Positions 8,261 to 17,522 are shown, numbered from the stretch's first letter. The stretch is 64,000 nucleotides of DNA from Pseudomonadales bacterium (GCA_023300545.1 JALZVT010000068.1:1-64000); one strand, 5' to 3'. Made by a program: numbers and translations. Notes: a model not told the origin generated them from the sequence alone.

Positions 8261-9031
8261 ATGTCGTTTGAAGTATTAATCAACCCAATCCTCCGTCAGG
8301 CAGGCCAAGCGACCCTGCAGCACTTCAGGGCACCCCTCGATATTGAGAACAAAGCTGGCCCTGGTGCCTTCGACCCCGTCACCCAGGCCGATAAGCTGGC
8401 GGAATCCATCATTCGTGACGGTTTAGCCGAGAAATTCCCCACCCATTCGATCTTGGGCGAGGAATTTGGTGGTGAGATTGGCGATGGTTGGACATGGATC
8501 ATCGACCCCATCGACGGCACGCGGTCATTCATGTCAGGAATGTTGCATTGGGGTGTATTGCTTGGGCTCTACGAGGATGGTGTGCCCCGATTTGGGGCCA
8601 TGTATCAGCCCTTCACCGATGAGCTCTTTTGGGGGGATAACGCCTCGGCGCACTACCAGCGCGGCGATGAATCCAGAGTTTTAAAGGTCAGCCCGTGCGA
8701 AGGGCTTGCCCAGGCCACGCTCGCAGCAACCGGACCTGAAATGTTTTCGTCCGACGAGCTGCCTCGGTTCAATGCGGTACTCAACGCTGCTCGACAGGTC
8801 AGATTCGGCGGCGACTGCTATCTCTATTCCCTGATTGCGATGGGGCAGATCGATATTGGTGTCGAGTCGAGCCTGCAGCCCTATGACATTGCCGCGCTCA
8901 TACCCATCATCCAGGGTGCCGGTGGCGTTGTGACTAATTGGGAGGGTGGCAGTGCGTCGCTTGGTGGGCAGGTGGTGGCGGCGGGTGATCGCCGTGTTCA
9001 CGACGCAGCGCTTGAGTTGCTGCGTGGTTGA
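8261..9031 (+). CDS. hisN: Inositol-monophosphatase-family phosphatase, probably histidinol-phosphatase
   Basis: This Mg/Li-sensitive phosphomonoesterase fold carries all metal ligands: the Glu pair in ILGEEFGG (67-68), then IIDPIDGTRSF with Asp 82 and Asp 85, and a late Asp in QPYDIAALIPII. Its 256-residue length and the signature DGTRSFMSGM, where inositol phosphatases tend to have DGTxNF, favour the HisN subgroup that hydrolyses L-histidinol phosphate. The related inositol-1-phosphatase SuhB and the cysteine-pathway phosphatase CysQ are alternatives. There is a GAGG ribosome-binding site and an ATG start. It converges on the purN-like gene with only six bases between them. No other his gene is nearby, so the exact substrate stays uncertain. 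Confidence 0.8.
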   Translation: MSFEVLINPILRQAGQATLQHFRAPLDIENKAGPGAFDPVTQADKLAESIIRDGLAEKFPTHSILGEEFGGEIGDGWTWIIDPIDGTRSFMSGMLHWGVLLGLYEDGVPRFGAMYQPFTDELFWGDNASAHYQRGDESRVLKVSPCEGLAQATLAATGPEMFSSDELPRFNAVLNAARQVRFGGDCYLYSLIAMGQIDIGVESSLQPYDIAALIPIIQGAGGVVTNWEGGSASLGGQVVAAGDRRVHDAALELLRG

Positions 9032-9037
9032 GCCGGT

Positions 9038-9634
9038 CTAGTCGACCGGGGTGGTGGTCATCGCGGCAAGCGTTGCCACCAGCAAACGACGTTCTACCTC
9101 TTTAACGCGCTCTTCCAGATCTTCGGCCGCGTCGCCTTTGTGCACGGGTACTTTAGCCTGAGCCACGATCTCACCTGAATCGTACACCGCCTCAACACGA
9201 TGCACGGTGGCGCCAGATTCAGTGTCGCCAGCGGCGATCACAGCCTCATGTACGCGGCGACCATAGAAGCCCTGGCCACCGTACTTGGGCAGCAGGGAAG
9301 GGTGGCTGTTGAGAATGCGACCCTGAAATTGTTGCAGCGTGGTGTCGCCCAGTTTGCGCATATAACCGCACAGCAAAACAGTATCTACGCCGGCACTGTG
9401 CAGCGTGTCGGTGATGGCTAGGTCAAGCGCTTCTGCGGATGTGTGATTGGCGCTAGAGAGATGCACGGTTGCAATGTTTGCCCGGCGCGCCCGCTCCAGA
9501 GCCTGGCTTGTGCTGTTGTTGCTGATAACCACGCTAATGGATGCGTTCAGCACGCCCTGTGCACAGGCGTCAATAACGGCTTGCATCGTGGTGCCGCCGT
9601 GGGAGGCGAGAATGCCGAGTTTGGTTGGGGTCAC
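9038..9634 (-). CDS. purN: PurN-like phosphoribosylglycinamide formyltransferase
   Basis: The protein has the formyltransferase fold with the catalytic trio Asn 109, His 111 (ILNSHPSLLPKYGG) and Asp 152 (VYDSGEIV). The usual enzyme transfers a formyl group from 10-formyl-THF to GAR in purine synthesis. The phosphate-binding loop near the start reads SHGGTTMQA in place of the more common SGxGSNxQA. That could mean a divergent PurN or a formyltransferase for another substrate. The start is GTG at 9634. No purM lies beside it, unlike many gammaproteobacterial purMN loci, so it may be a second copy. Confidence 0.75.
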   Translation of the reverse strand: MTPTKLGILASHGGTTMQAVIDACAQGVLNASISVVISNNSTSQALERARRANIATVHLSSANHTSAEALDLAITDTLHSAGVDTVLLCGYMRKLGDTTLQQFQGRILNSHPSLLPKYGGQGFYGRRVHEAVIAAGDTESGATVHRVEAVYDSGEIVAQAKVPVHKGDAAEDLEERVKEVERRLLVATLAAMTTTPVD

Positions 9635-9680
9635 GATGGGTTTCTCAGGAACCAGTGAGTCGATAACGGCGGCAGCATAA

Positions 9681-11030
9681 CTAGTCGTACGCCTGACTGG
9701 GTAGCCAGGTCACTAGCCCTTGCCAGTTAAACAGGATGAGCAGGCCGATCACCTGCAACACAATGAACGGAATGACGCCCTTGTAGATTGTGGTGACGTC
9801 TACGCCTTCGGGCGCAACGCCCTTAAGGTAGAAAATGGCAAAGCCAACCGGCGGCGTGAGAAAGCTGGTTTGTAAGCACACCGCAAAGAGAACGGTGAAC
9901 CAGACCGGGTCGAAGCCGAGTTGCACAACAACCGGGGCGACCAGCGGCAGAATGATTAAGGTGAGTTCGATCCAGTCGAGAAAGAAGCCCAGTAGAAAGG
10001 TCGCAAACAGAATGCTCAATACGACGCCGGTTGGGCCGAAGGGCAATCCGAGTAGGGCGCGTTCGATGAGTGTGTCGCCGCCCAGGCCTCGTAGTACCAG
10101 TGAGAAGGCAGTGGCGGCCAGCAAAACCGCAAATATGAAGGCCGTTGTGCGGGTGGTTTCGGTGAGCACGTCGCGCAGCATTGGAACGTCGAGTACGCGA
10201 TTGAAAATGGCGAGTAACAATGCGCCCGCAGCGCCAACGCCCGCCGCTTCGGTTGGGGTTGCGAGGCCAAAGAAGATGCTGCCGAGTACGGCGAGTATTA
10301 GGAAGGCGGGCGGCAAGATGGCGCGGAACAGATCCGCGACTGCGCCCCAGTCCATGGGTTCGGCGGGTGAGGCGGGCGCTTCGCTGGGTCTGAGCAATCC
10401 ATAAAGCAGCACGTAACCAATATAGAGGCCGCCAAGCAACATGCCTGGGAAAACGGCACCAAGAAACAGATCGCCGACGCTCATCGCCATGCGGTCAGCC
10501 ATTAGTACCAACATGATGCTAGGGGGGATGAGAATGCCTAATGTGCCAACAGCGCAGACGGTGCCAGCCGCGAGGCTTTTGTTGTAACCCTGTTCGAGCA
10601 TCGCGGGCAGGCCAAGCAGGGCGAGCAGCACAACCGACGCGCCAATGATGCCCGTGGTGGCCGCCAGTAATAGGCCGATAAGAATGACAGTGATTGCCAG
10701 TCCGCCGTGAACACGACCGAACAGTCGCGAGAAACTGGTCATAAGGGCGTGGGCGATGCCGGAGCGGTCGAGCAGTAGGCCCATAAAAATGAACATGGGC
10801 AGCGCAACCATGACCCAGTTGCCCATCACGCTCCAGATACGTTCGATGGCAATGGAGCTGTAGTTCCAGTCAACACCGGTGGCGATGCCCAGATCAACCT
10901 CGAGCACAATGGCGAGAGCGGTAAACAGTACGGCTAATCCACCTAGCACCCAGGCCACCGGGAAGCCGGTGAGAATCAAAGTGATAAAGCTGGCGAACAT
11001 GGCCAGCGCAAGCGTTTCACTACCGGTCAT
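9681..11030 (-). CDS. dctM: TRAP transporter large permease (DctM family)
   Basis: This 449-residue integral membrane protein has about 12-14 hydrophobic segments and DctM-family features such as GNWVMVALPMFIFMG near the N-terminus and the repeated re-entrant segments rich in Gly, Pro and Thr (GATTGIIGASVV-like and PTEAAGVGAAGALL). It is the transport-forming subunit of a sodium-coupled tripartite transporter. The ATG overlaps the stop of the small permease (ATGA), and the operon order is receptor, small permease, large permease. The associated binding protein points to an alpha-keto acid or hydroxy acid substrate. Confidence 0.92.
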   Translation of the reverse strand: MTGSETLALAMFASFITLILTGFPVAWVLGGLAVLFTALAIVLEVDLGIATGVDWNYSSIAIERIWSVMGNWVMVALPMFIFMGLLLDRSGIAHALMTSFSRLFGRVHGGLAITVILIGLLLAATTGIIGASVVLLALLGLPAMLEQGYNKSLAAGTVCAVGTLGILIPPSIMLVLMADRMAMSVGDLFLGAVFPGMLLGGLYIGYVLLYGLLRPSEAPASPAEPMDWGAVADLFRAILPPAFLILAVLGSIFFGLATPTEAAGVGAAGALLLAIFNRVLDVPMLRDVLTETTRTTAFIFAVLLAATAFSLVLRGLGGDTLIERALLGLPFGPTGVVLSILFATFLLGFFLDWIELTLIILPLVAPVVVQLGFDPVWFTVLFAVCLQTSFLTPPVGFAIFYLKGVAPEGVDVTTIYKGVIPFIVLQVIGLLILFNWQGLVTWLPSQAYD

Positions 11031-11545
11031 TGGGCGGCCTGGGGTTTAAACAGAAAGGACCACACGCGAGTTAGCCTTGCGAGTGTGCTTAACAACAGCA
11101 GAAAGAACCCAAGTGGCAGCATCGCCTTGATTAACCAGCGAAAGGGCAGGCCGCCGGGAGCCTGTGATATCTCGGCAAAGCGAAAGCTGTCGATCACAAA
11201 GGGAACGCTGAACACTAAGATCAGTAGCAGAAACGGGATGAGCAACAACAGAATTCCATACAGCTCTACCCAGGCTTTGCGTCGGGGTGAGAGTCGTTCG
11301 TGCAGCACGTCAACCCTGATGTGATTGTCGCCGGTGTAGGCGTAGCTCAGGCCGATAAGAAAGCCAACGGAATAAAGATGCCACTGTATTTCTTCAAACT
11401 CTACGCGGCCTTCGCCAAACAGATAGCGCAGCGTAACGTTAAGAACAATTACGACCAGCAGTGCAATCCATATCCAGGAAATGGCGCGTCCGATACGGTT
11501 GATGAAGCCATCAATGACCAGTGAAAAAGCGGTGGGCGGCAGCAT
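11027..11545 (-). CDS. dctQ: TRAP transporter small permease (DctQ family)
   Basis: The gene encodes 172 residues with four hydrophobic helices. The N-terminal half carries the DctQ hallmark of a conserved Arg and Glu/Trp cluster (NVTLRYLFGEGRVEFEEIQWHLY, helices 1-2). It forms the membrane complex with the large permease. It is translationally coupled on both sides: its start overlaps the receptor stop as TAATG, and its stop overlaps the next start as ATGA. Confidence 0.9.
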   Translation of the reverse strand: MLPPTAFSLVIDGFINRIGRAISWIWIALLVVIVLNVTLRYLFGEGRVEFEEIQWHLYSVGFLIGLSYAYTGDNHIRVDVLHERLSPRRKAWVELYGILLLLIPFLLLILVFSVPFVIDSFRFAEISQAPGGLPFRWLIKAMLPLGFFLLLLSTLARLTRVWSFLFKPQAAQ

Positions 11546-12660
11546 TAAAAGTCGCGCGGCAAATAGGCGAGCTTTTTCCAGTGCTGGTAGTCAGCTCGGA
11601 AGCTCTCTTGTGAGGCCAGTATTTTTGCGAAGTCATCGTCTTTTGATGCTTCGTCTTTCATGACCCGTTGAGCGACGACATACAGCTCGCGGAGCAGCGG
11701 TTCTGGCAGCTTGCCAGCGGTAACGCCAATGTTTGGAAAGTTGGCGATCACGCTGCCTTGCAACTGCTCCGCTTTTGCCAGATTGCGGGTAACGCCCGCG
11801 GTGCAGGCTAGCTCTATCGCGGCCTTGTCTGCCTTTGCCAGGGCATCCCAGCGTTCTGTGTTGATGGCTAAGTGCGAGGCGGTAGACGGTTGGTGCCAGC
11901 CCGGGAAGTAGTTGAGCTTGGCTACGCGGTTGAAGCCGAGTTGTTGATCTACGTTTGGCAGCGAGTATTCGGTGGCGTCGATAGCGCCTTTTTCCAGGGC
12001 CTGAAATATCTCACCGCCCGGTAACATAGTGACCGACGCACCGAGTTCACTGATCACCCGACCGCCAAGGCCGGCAAAACGAATCTTCAGGCCCTGCACG
12101 TCTTCGAGCGTGTTGATAGGTTCGCGAAACCAACCAGCTGTCTCCGGCCCGATAATTCCGCACAGTTGAATATGTACCCCGTATTTGGCGTAAAGCGCCT
12201 GGCCGAGTTGTTCGCCACCGCCTTCATACCACCAGGCCGTGTATTCCCAGGGCTCGAGTCCAAATGGCACGGCACCCAGCAACGCAGACGCTGGGATCTT
12301 GCCTTGATCGTAGCCAAGCCAGGTGTAGCCAGCCTCTACTTTGTTGTCACGCACCGCGTCAACGATGCTAAAGGCGGGCACGATTTCGCCCGGTTCGTAG
12401 ACGTCAAAGTCGAGCCGGCCACCCGTGGCATCGCGTAGCGCTTTAGCTACGTAGAGAATGTTGTCGCCGAGGCCCGGCAGATTGGTGTTGAACGCGACGG
12501 GGATGCGCCAGCGGAGGCGGGCGTCAGAAACCTGCATGGCGCTCGGAGGCGTGATCGCAGTTTCGACCGTGCTTCGACCTGTGGGCCGTAATGCAAGGCT
12601 CGCGAGCAGGCCTGTTACGAAGGCAACACAGATAGCGAAAAGAGCGGCGCGATTCGACAT
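11545..12660 (-). CDS. dctP: TRAP substrate-binding protein, TakP-like (DctP family)
   Basis: This periplasmic receptor of 371 residues begins with a hydrophobic segment (7-25) that looks more like an uncleaved anchor or signal helix than a lipoprotein signal. The ligand-binding core includes GWFREPINTLEDVQGLKIR, the carboxylate-clamping Arg of DctP proteins, and GGEIFQALEKGAIDATEY. The latter has the Glu/Asp-Ala pattern typical of the TakP branch that binds 2-oxo acids or lactate. It is the first gene of a three-gene TRAP operon divergent from pntAA. The substrate class is inferred from family resemblance. Confidence 0.88.
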   Translation of the reverse strand: MSNRAALFAICVAFVTGLLASLALRPTGRSTVETAITPPSAMQVSDARLRWRIPVAFNTNLPGLGDNILYVAKALRDATGGRLDFDVYEPGEIVPAFSIVDAVRDNKVEAGYTWLGYDQGKIPASALLGAVPFGLEPWEYTAWWYEGGGEQLGQALYAKYGVHIQLCGIIGPETAGWFREPINTLEDVQGLKIRFAGLGGRVISELGASVTMLPGGEIFQALEKGAIDATEYSLPNVDQQLGFNRVAKLNYFPGWHQPSTASHLAINTERWDALAKADKAAIELACTAGVTRNLAKAEQLQGSVIANFPNIGVTAGKLPEPLLRELYVVAQRVMKDEASKDDDFAKILASQESFRADYQHWKKLAYLPRDF

Positions 12661-12967
12661 TACAATATTTTTACCTTTTTAACGTTGCGATTATGGGTAG
12701 TGCGGTATCAAAGCACCAAAACTAGCGCCTAAAAATCGCTGATAAATCGATGATCTGCCCCCAGAAACCCAAGCGATTGTCAGTGCCGAATCAACTACTT
12801 GCAAGAGGTTACTTGCGCAATACAAAACTGGTTTGTTTTGAATTGAACGATTCGCTACTCTGACAGACCGCTGAAAAAAATAGAATAAGAAGCGGTGTTC
12901 TTAGTGGGCCCAATTATTAGAAAAGCTCACTTATTTATATGGCTCACGAGAAGAGAGGAAGGGCACT
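12661..12967. promoter_or_regulatory. Divergent promoter region, TRAP operon / pnt operon
   Basis: This 307 bp spacer lies between two divergent operons and must hold both promoters. A weak sigma-70-like pair, TTGTTT (12833) and TACTCT (12856) with 17 bp between, faces pntAA but matches consensus poorly. A strong purine-rich ribosome-binding site (GAGAGGAAGGG) sits just before the pntAA ATG at 12968. I see no riboswitch-like or tRNA-like structure. Confidence 0.35.
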
Positions 12968-14095
12968 ATGCAGATCGGAGTCCCGAAGGAGACTTGGTTG
13001 GGAGAAAAGCGCGTAGCGCTTGTTCCGGCCTCCGTCAAAAAGCTGGCCGCCGTTGGCTTTGAGATTACAGTTGAAAGCGGAGCGGGTGCGACAGCCGGGT
13101 TTCGTGACGACGACTACACTGAAGCCGGTGCGGTAATCGAAAAAAAGCGCGACGCGATTCTGAAGAATTCAGACGTAGTTCTGCGGGTGCGCAAACCTTC
13201 CGAAGAAGACATAGACAAACTCAAGGAAGGGGGCATTCACGTCAGCTTCCTCGATCCTTTCAACGAGAAGGGCTTGATTGAGGCGATGCGGACTAAGAAC
13301 GTAACCTCTATTTCCATGGAAATGATCCCGCGTTCAACCCGAGCGCAGAAGATGGATGCACTGTCGTCCCAGGCTAACCTCGCGGGTTACGTCATGGTTG
13401 TTCAGGCGGCACAGCATCTGCCTAAAATTTTCCCGATGATGATGACGCCAGCGGGTACGATTCCGCCATCTCGCGTGTTTGTTATTGGCGCGGGTGTTGC
13501 GGGGCTGCAGGCCATTGCGACCGCGAAGCGCCTTGGTGCGCGTGTTGAGGCGTTTGACACCCGCCCGGTGGTTGCCGAGCAGGTTCAGTCGCTGGGCGCC
13601 AAGTTTGTCGATATTGATCTCGGCGAAACCGGTCAGACCGAGCAGGGCTACGCAAAAGCGTTAACGCCGGAACAGATGGAGCTGCAGCGGCAGGGCCAGG
13701 CCAAGGTGATCGCTCAGTCAGACATCGTGATAACAACAGCTCAGCTGTTTGGTCGTCCTGCGCCACAGATCGTTTCGCGTGAAATGGTTGAGTCGATGCG
13801 TCCTGGCAGCGTACTTGTAGACATGGCGGTGGAGAGTGGCGGTAACGTCGAAGGCTCCAAGCTGGATGAAGTCGTAGACATCAACGGCGTTAAGGTGATT
13901 GGTATTGGCAACCTGCCAAGCGAAGTGAGCCGCAACGCATCTGAGATGTACTCCAACAACCTGTTCAATCTGCTCTCTGAGTTTTGGGATAAAGAAACCA
14001 AAACGCTCAACCTCGACCCCGAGGATGACATTGTGCAGAACTGCGTGATCACCCGAGACGGTGAGATCGTGAACGAAACCATTAAGAATCTGTAA
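12968..14095 (+). CDS. pntAA: Proton-translocating NAD(P) transhydrogenase alpha subunit, part 1
   Basis: This is the NAD(H)-binding domain I of the transhydrogenase that uses the proton gradient to reduce NADP+ with NADH. It is related to alanine dehydrogenase. The N-terminus MQIGVPKETWLGEKRVALVP is diagnostic, and the dinucleotide fold appears as VFVIGAGVAGLQAIATAKRLGA with an acidic strand end (VEAFDTRP). At 375 residues it ends after domain I; the membrane part is a separate gene. This split arrangement is common in Alphaproteobacteria and some Gammaproteobacteria, whereas E. coli has a fused PntA. A strong ribosome-binding site precedes the ATG. Confidence 0.95.
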   Translation: MQIGVPKETWLGEKRVALVPASVKKLAAVGFEITVESGAGATAGFRDDDYTEAGAVIEKKRDAILKNSDVVLRVRKPSEEDIDKLKEGGIHVSFLDPFNEKGLIEAMRTKNVTSISMEMIPRSTRAQKMDALSSQANLAGYVMVVQAAQHLPKIFPMMMTPAGTIPPSRVFVIGAGVAGLQAIATAKRLGARVEAFDTRPVVAEQVQSLGAKFVDIDLGETGQTEQGYAKALTPEQMELQRQGQAKVIAQSDIVITTAQLFGRPAPQIVSREMVESMRPGSVLVDMAVESGGNVEGSKLDEVVDINGVKVIGIGNLPSEVSRNASEMYSNNLFNLLSEFWDKETKTLNLDPEDDIVQNCVITRDGEIVNETIKNL

Positions 14096-14106
14096 GGAGC
14101 ACATTT

Positions 14107-14415
14107 ATGGACGCGGTATTTCTCGCATTTATTCTCATGTTGTCCATCTTCCTGGGCTTCGAACTTATTGCCAAGGTGCCAGCAACGTTGCACACACCGC
14201 TGATGTCGGCCGCTAACGCGATCTCGGGCATCACCATTGTGGGTGCGATTGTGGCAGCCGGAGCCAACTATTCAGGTTCAGCAACGTTCCTGGGTTTTCT
14301 GGCCGTGGCGTTCGCCATGATTAACGTGGTGGGTGGCTACATGGTTACCAACCGCATGTTGGCCATGTTCAAGAAGAAAGACACAACCACCCCTGCTGCA
14401 GGAGTCACCAAATAA
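14107..14415 (+). CDS. pntAB: Transhydrogenase alpha subunit, part 2 (membrane)
   Basis: The gene encodes 102 residues with three or four hydrophobic helices. It corresponds to the membrane domain II helices that E. coli carries at the C-terminus of PntA. The segment STPLMSAANAISGI-like (here TPLMSAANAISGITIVGAI) is the conserved DUF3814/PntA C-terminal signature. It lies 11 bp after pntAA and overlaps the pntB ATG by one base (TAATG), so the three subunits are co-translated. Confidence 0.95.
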   Translation: MDAVFLAFILMLSIFLGFELIAKVPATLHTPLMSAANAISGITIVGAIVAAGANYSGSATFLGFLAVAFAMINVVGGYMVTNRMLAMFKKKDTTTPAAGVTK

Positions 14416-15785
14416 TGAGTGTTCAAGCAGTAAATCTAATCTACATAATCAGCGCGGCGCTGTTTATCTTTGGTCTGAAGCAGCTGGGCTCGCCAGCGAC
14501 TGCTGTGCGCGGCAACATGCTTTCAGCGATTGCGATGGTGATCGCTATTGTCGTTACCCTGTTCAACGAACAGATTGGTGACTATAAGTGGATCATTCTG
14601 GGTTGCCTTATAGGTGGCGGCGTCGGTGCGGTTGCTGCCAAGAAAGTCGAAATGACTTCGATGCCTGAGATGGTTGCCCTATTCAACGGCTCTGGTGGTA
14701 TCGCCAGTCTGTTGGTGGGGTGGGCAGCTCTCTACGACTTGAGCGGTGGACCCATTAGCGGTTTCACGGCGTTCACGATCTTTCTGTCGGTTCTCATTGG
14801 TGGCATGACCTTCTCGGGTTCACTGCTTGCCTACGGCAAACTGTCTGAAAAGATTGATAGCGCGGCAAAAGTGTTCAACGCCCAGCGATTGGTGAACGGC
14901 GCGATTTTGGCCACAATCGTCCTTGCCGGAATCATGTTCTGCTTTAACCCAAGCACCACAAGCTTTGCGTTTATTCTGATTATTGTGCTGTCGCTGGTGT
15001 TTGGCGTCATGGCTGTGTTGCCGATTGGCGGCGCTGACATGCCGGTGGTTATCTCGCTGCTCAATAGCTACTCGGGTCTTGCGGCCTGTGCGGCGGGCTT
15101 TGCGATCGATAACAACATACTGATCGTTGCGGGTTCGCTGGTTGGTGCTAGCGGCATCATTCTGACCAACATCATGTGCAAGGCGATGAACCGATCCTTG
15201 GCCAACGTTCTGTTCTCGGGCTTCGGCGCGACCAAGACAGCAACCAAGGTTGAAGGCGAAGTTAAGCCGATTGTTGGCGAAGACGCTTACCTGATTCTGG
15301 AAGCTGCGTCGTCTGTCACCTTCGTTCCTGGTTATGGCATGGCGGTTGCTCAGGCGCAGCACGTTGTTCGCGAACTGGGAGAGCTGCTGGAAGGTAACGG
15401 CTGTGAGGTGACTTACGCGATTCATCCCGTTGCCGGCCGTATGCCGGGCCACATGAACGTGCTGCTTGCTGAGGCCAACGTGCCTTATGACCAGCTCATT
15501 GAGATGGACGACATCAACCCGCGGATGGAATCTGTAGATGTGGCGGTTGTGATCGGTGCGAACGACGTGGTTAACCCCGCGGCGCGCGAAGACGAGAACA
15601 GCCCTATTTACGGCATGCCCATTATTGACGTCGACAAAGCGCAAACGGTGTTTGTTCTTAAGCGTTCAATGGGTTCAGGCTTTTCTGGAGTAGATAACCC
15701 ACTGTTCTTCGGCGACAACACGCGCATGTTGTTTGGTGACGCAAAAGAGTCTATCTCTGGGATTGTGGCTGAGTTTAAGAACTAG
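14415..15785 (+). CDS. pntB: Transhydrogenase beta subunit
   Basis: The 456-residue subunit has about nine N-terminal hydrophobic helices forming the rest of the proton channel. A C-terminal NADP(H)-binding domain III begins around residue 290. Domain III shows the characteristic GYGMAVAQAQH nucleotide loop, HPVAGRMPGHMNVLLAEA and VVIGANDVVNPAA. Together with the two alpha parts it makes the complete inner-membrane enzyme that supplies NADPH. A palindrome with a T-run follows and probably ends the transcript. Confidence 0.96.
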   Translation: MSVQAVNLIYIISAALFIFGLKQLGSPATAVRGNMLSAIAMVIAIVVTLFNEQIGDYKWIILGCLIGGGVGAVAAKKVEMTSMPEMVALFNGSGGIASLLVGWAALYDLSGGPISGFTAFTIFLSVLIGGMTFSGSLLAYGKLSEKIDSAAKVFNAQRLVNGAILATIVLAGIMFCFNPSTTSFAFILIIVLSLVFGVMAVLPIGGADMPVVISLLNSYSGLAACAAGFAIDNNILIVAGSLVGASGIILTNIMCKAMNRSLANVLFSGFGATKTATKVEGEVKPIVGEDAYLILEAASSVTFVPGYGMAVAQAQHVVRELGELLEGNGCEVTYAIHPVAGRMPGHMNVLLAEANVPYDQLIEMDDINPRMESVDVAVVIGANDVVNPAAREDENSPIYGMPIIDVDKAQTVFVLKRSMGSGFSGVDNPLFFGDNTRMLFGDAKESISGIVAEFKN

Positions 15786-15815
15786 CTCAGCCAACCGTTT
15801 AGGCGTATCGAAAGC

Positions 15816-15849
15816 GGGGGTCAGAATTAATTTTGACCCCCATTTTTTT
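15816..15849 (+). terminator. Palindromic terminator after pntB (repeat copy 1)
   Basis: A near-perfect 26 bp inverted repeat (15816-15841, arms GGGGGTCAGAATT, one mismatch) is followed by a run of seven T within 15843-15849. It has the form of an intrinsic terminator for the pnt operon. The same palindrome recurs at 17499 and 53201, so it is probably a member of a dispersed repeat family recruited as a terminator. Confidence 0.75.
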
Positions 15850-15949
15850 GCCCCGGTTTTTGGTAATGGCTCACCATCTAAGATTGGAATAGTTTCCTTC
15901 CCGTAGACGCGGCAGACTGGTTCTGTCACTTGCTAGCGGAATCTCTGTC

Positions 15950-16792
15950 ATGTCCAGTCATCCTCTCGATATTGTCGACGTGTTTGCCGAAGCCCCACTC
16001 CAGGGCAATCAACTTGCGGTCATTCACAATGCGGCGGATCTCTCCAGCGAGCGGATGCAAGATATCGCCCGGGAGATGAATTTCTCGGAAACCACCTTTG
16101 TGCTGAACCGCTCAAGTGAGCGGGCGCGGGTGCGCATCTTTACGCCAGGTGGCGAGCTGCCATTTGCTGGCCACCCGACGTTGGGCACGGCCTGGGTGCT
16201 GGGGCGCGAGCAGGGCAGCTATATTCTCGATCTTGAAGTGGGGCCTGTAACAGTGACTTTTGCTCAGGACGGTGTCTGCTGGATGGCGCCACCGATGCCC
16301 GAGGTAACCGGTACCCTGAGCGCTGCAGACGCGGCAGCGCTCGTCGGTTTATCGGAAACCGACCTTAAGATCGATTATGTGCCCACGCTCATGCGCATTG
16401 GTCCCGAGTTTGCATTTATCGCTGTTCGAGATGCGCAGGTGTTGCAGGGCGTGACGCTGAACGCTGAAGTACGAAGCCGGTTGCTTGCCGCCGGCGTGCC
16501 CGCGAAGAGTGTGTTTGTGTTCTGTGAGGCCGATGTCGCCGGCTTAGATTTTGCCGCGCGCATGTTCTTTGACGCGGGCGGTATGCGCGAAGACCCGGCA
16601 ACGGGGAGTGCCAACAGCGCTTTTGCGATTTATCTTCGGGATCACTGTGGAGCGGCACCTGGCCGTTATGTTGTGGCGCAAGGTGACTACATGCTGCGAC
16701 CGTCGCGAATCTACCTGGACATCAAGGCGGATAGCTATCAGGTGGGTGGCCGGGTGGTGAGTGTCGTGCGTGGCGAATTGGCGGGCAGCTGA
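15950..16792 (+). CDS. PhzF-family isomerase/epimerase-like protein
   Basis: The 280-residue protein has the two-lobed diaminopimelate-epimerase-like fold of PhzF. The N-terminal lobe begins DIVDVFAEAPLQGNQLAVI and carries the conserved catalytic-site Glu in MNFSETTFV. The glycine-rich FTPGGELPFAGHPTLGTA and the late EDPATGSANSAFA complete the family pattern. PhzF of phenazine synthesis isomerises a dihydro-anthranilate, but most members are stand-alone proteins of unknown substrate. No phenazine genes lie nearby, so only the family is claimed. The HAD gene follows directly, its GTG start adjoining this stop. Confidence 0.88.
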   Translation: MSSHPLDIVDVFAEAPLQGNQLAVIHNAADLSSERMQDIAREMNFSETTFVLNRSSERARVRIFTPGGELPFAGHPTLGTAWVLGREQGSYILDLEVGPVTVTFAQDGVCWMAPPMPEVTGTLSAADAAALVGLSETDLKIDYVPTLMRIGPEFAFIAVRDAQVLQGVTLNAEVRSRLLAAGVPAKSVFVFCEADVAGLDFAARMFFDAGGMREDPATGSANSAFAIYLRDHCGAAPGRYVVAQGDYMLRPSRIYLDIKADSYQVGGRVVSVVRGELAGS

Positions 16793-17494
16793 GTGACTGA
16801 GGCCACCAAGAGGCTCCCGCAGACGTTCTTCTTTGACCTGGACGGCACGCTGACTGACCCGTTTCTGGGTATCACTAATTGCATTCGGTTTGCGTGCGCA
16901 GAGCTCGATATGCCGGCGCCGCCAGCCGCTGAATTGGGGTGGTGTATTGGGCCGCCACTACGCACAAGCTTTGTGCAGTTAGTCGGGGACGCACACGCGG
17001 ATCAGGCTGTTGATCTGTACCGCGAGCGGTTTGCAGAAGTAGGGCTGTTTGAGAACTCGAAATATTCTAGAGTTGATGAATTATTGAGTTATATCAATAG
17101 CATGGGGTCTGTATGTTATGTGGCCTCGAGCAAACCTTTGGTGTTCGTAAAGCGTATTTTGACGCACTTTGATTTGGCTGATTATTTTGTCGAGGCCTAT
17201 GGCTCTGAGCTGTCTGGGGCGCGTTCTGACAAGACCGAATTGCTGGCCTGGGCATTGGCCAAAACCGGTGCTGATGCGAGTTGCAGTGTGATGATTGGTG
17301 ACCGCAAACACGACGCAGTGGGGGCCCTGAATAACGGTTTGCGGGCTTGGGGTGCCGGCTGGGGGTACGGGAGTGAAGACGAGTTGGTTGGGGCCGGTGT
17401 TGAGGCGGTGTTTGGTGATGTTGGGGAGATGCTTGAGTCGCTGGTGGGGGCGGTGAGGGTTAGACGAGACAGAGGTGCAGACAGTGCAGGATAA
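16793..17494 (+). CDS. HAD-superfamily hydrolase, phosphoglycolate-phosphatase-like
   Basis: The order of HAD motifs is complete: nucleophile motif FFDLDGTLTDP near the N-terminus, motif II Ser/Thr around VASSK, a Lys in SDKTELL and motif IV MIGDRKHDAVGA. An alpha-helical cap lies between motifs I and II, as in Gph/PGP-type phosphatases. The substrate is probably a small phosphate ester such as phosphoglycolate. The start is GTG, directly abutting the PhzF stop, so the two are likely co-transcribed. The last 30 residues are Val, Arg and Gly rich and lack homologous structure. Confidence 0.85.
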   Translation: MTEATKRLPQTFFFDLDGTLTDPFLGITNCIRFACAELDMPAPPAAELGWCIGPPLRTSFVQLVGDAHADQAVDLYRERFAEVGLFENSKYSRVDELLSYINSMGSVCYVASSKPLVFVKRILTHFDLADYFVEAYGSELSGARSDKTELLAWALAKTGADASCSVMIGDRKHDAVGALNNGLRAWGAGWGYGSEDELVGAGVEAVFGDVGEMLESLVGAVRVRRDRGADSAG

Positions 17495-17498
17495 GGCA

Positions 17499-17522
17499 GG
17501 GGTCAGAATTAATTCTGACCCC
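17499..17522. repeat. Perfect 24 bp palindrome (repeat copy 2)
   Basis: A perfect inverted repeat with arms GGGGTCAGAATT lies between the convergent HAD and NTF2-like genes. It matches the element after pntB and the one before cobS. There is no T-run next to it. It could still end transcription from one or both sides, or be a member of a REP-like family. Confidence 0.8.

Noticed and set aside
14820-15644. Long antisense open frame opposite pntB
   Set aside because: It mirrors the coding frame of a well-supported gene, has no domain and no ribosome-binding site.
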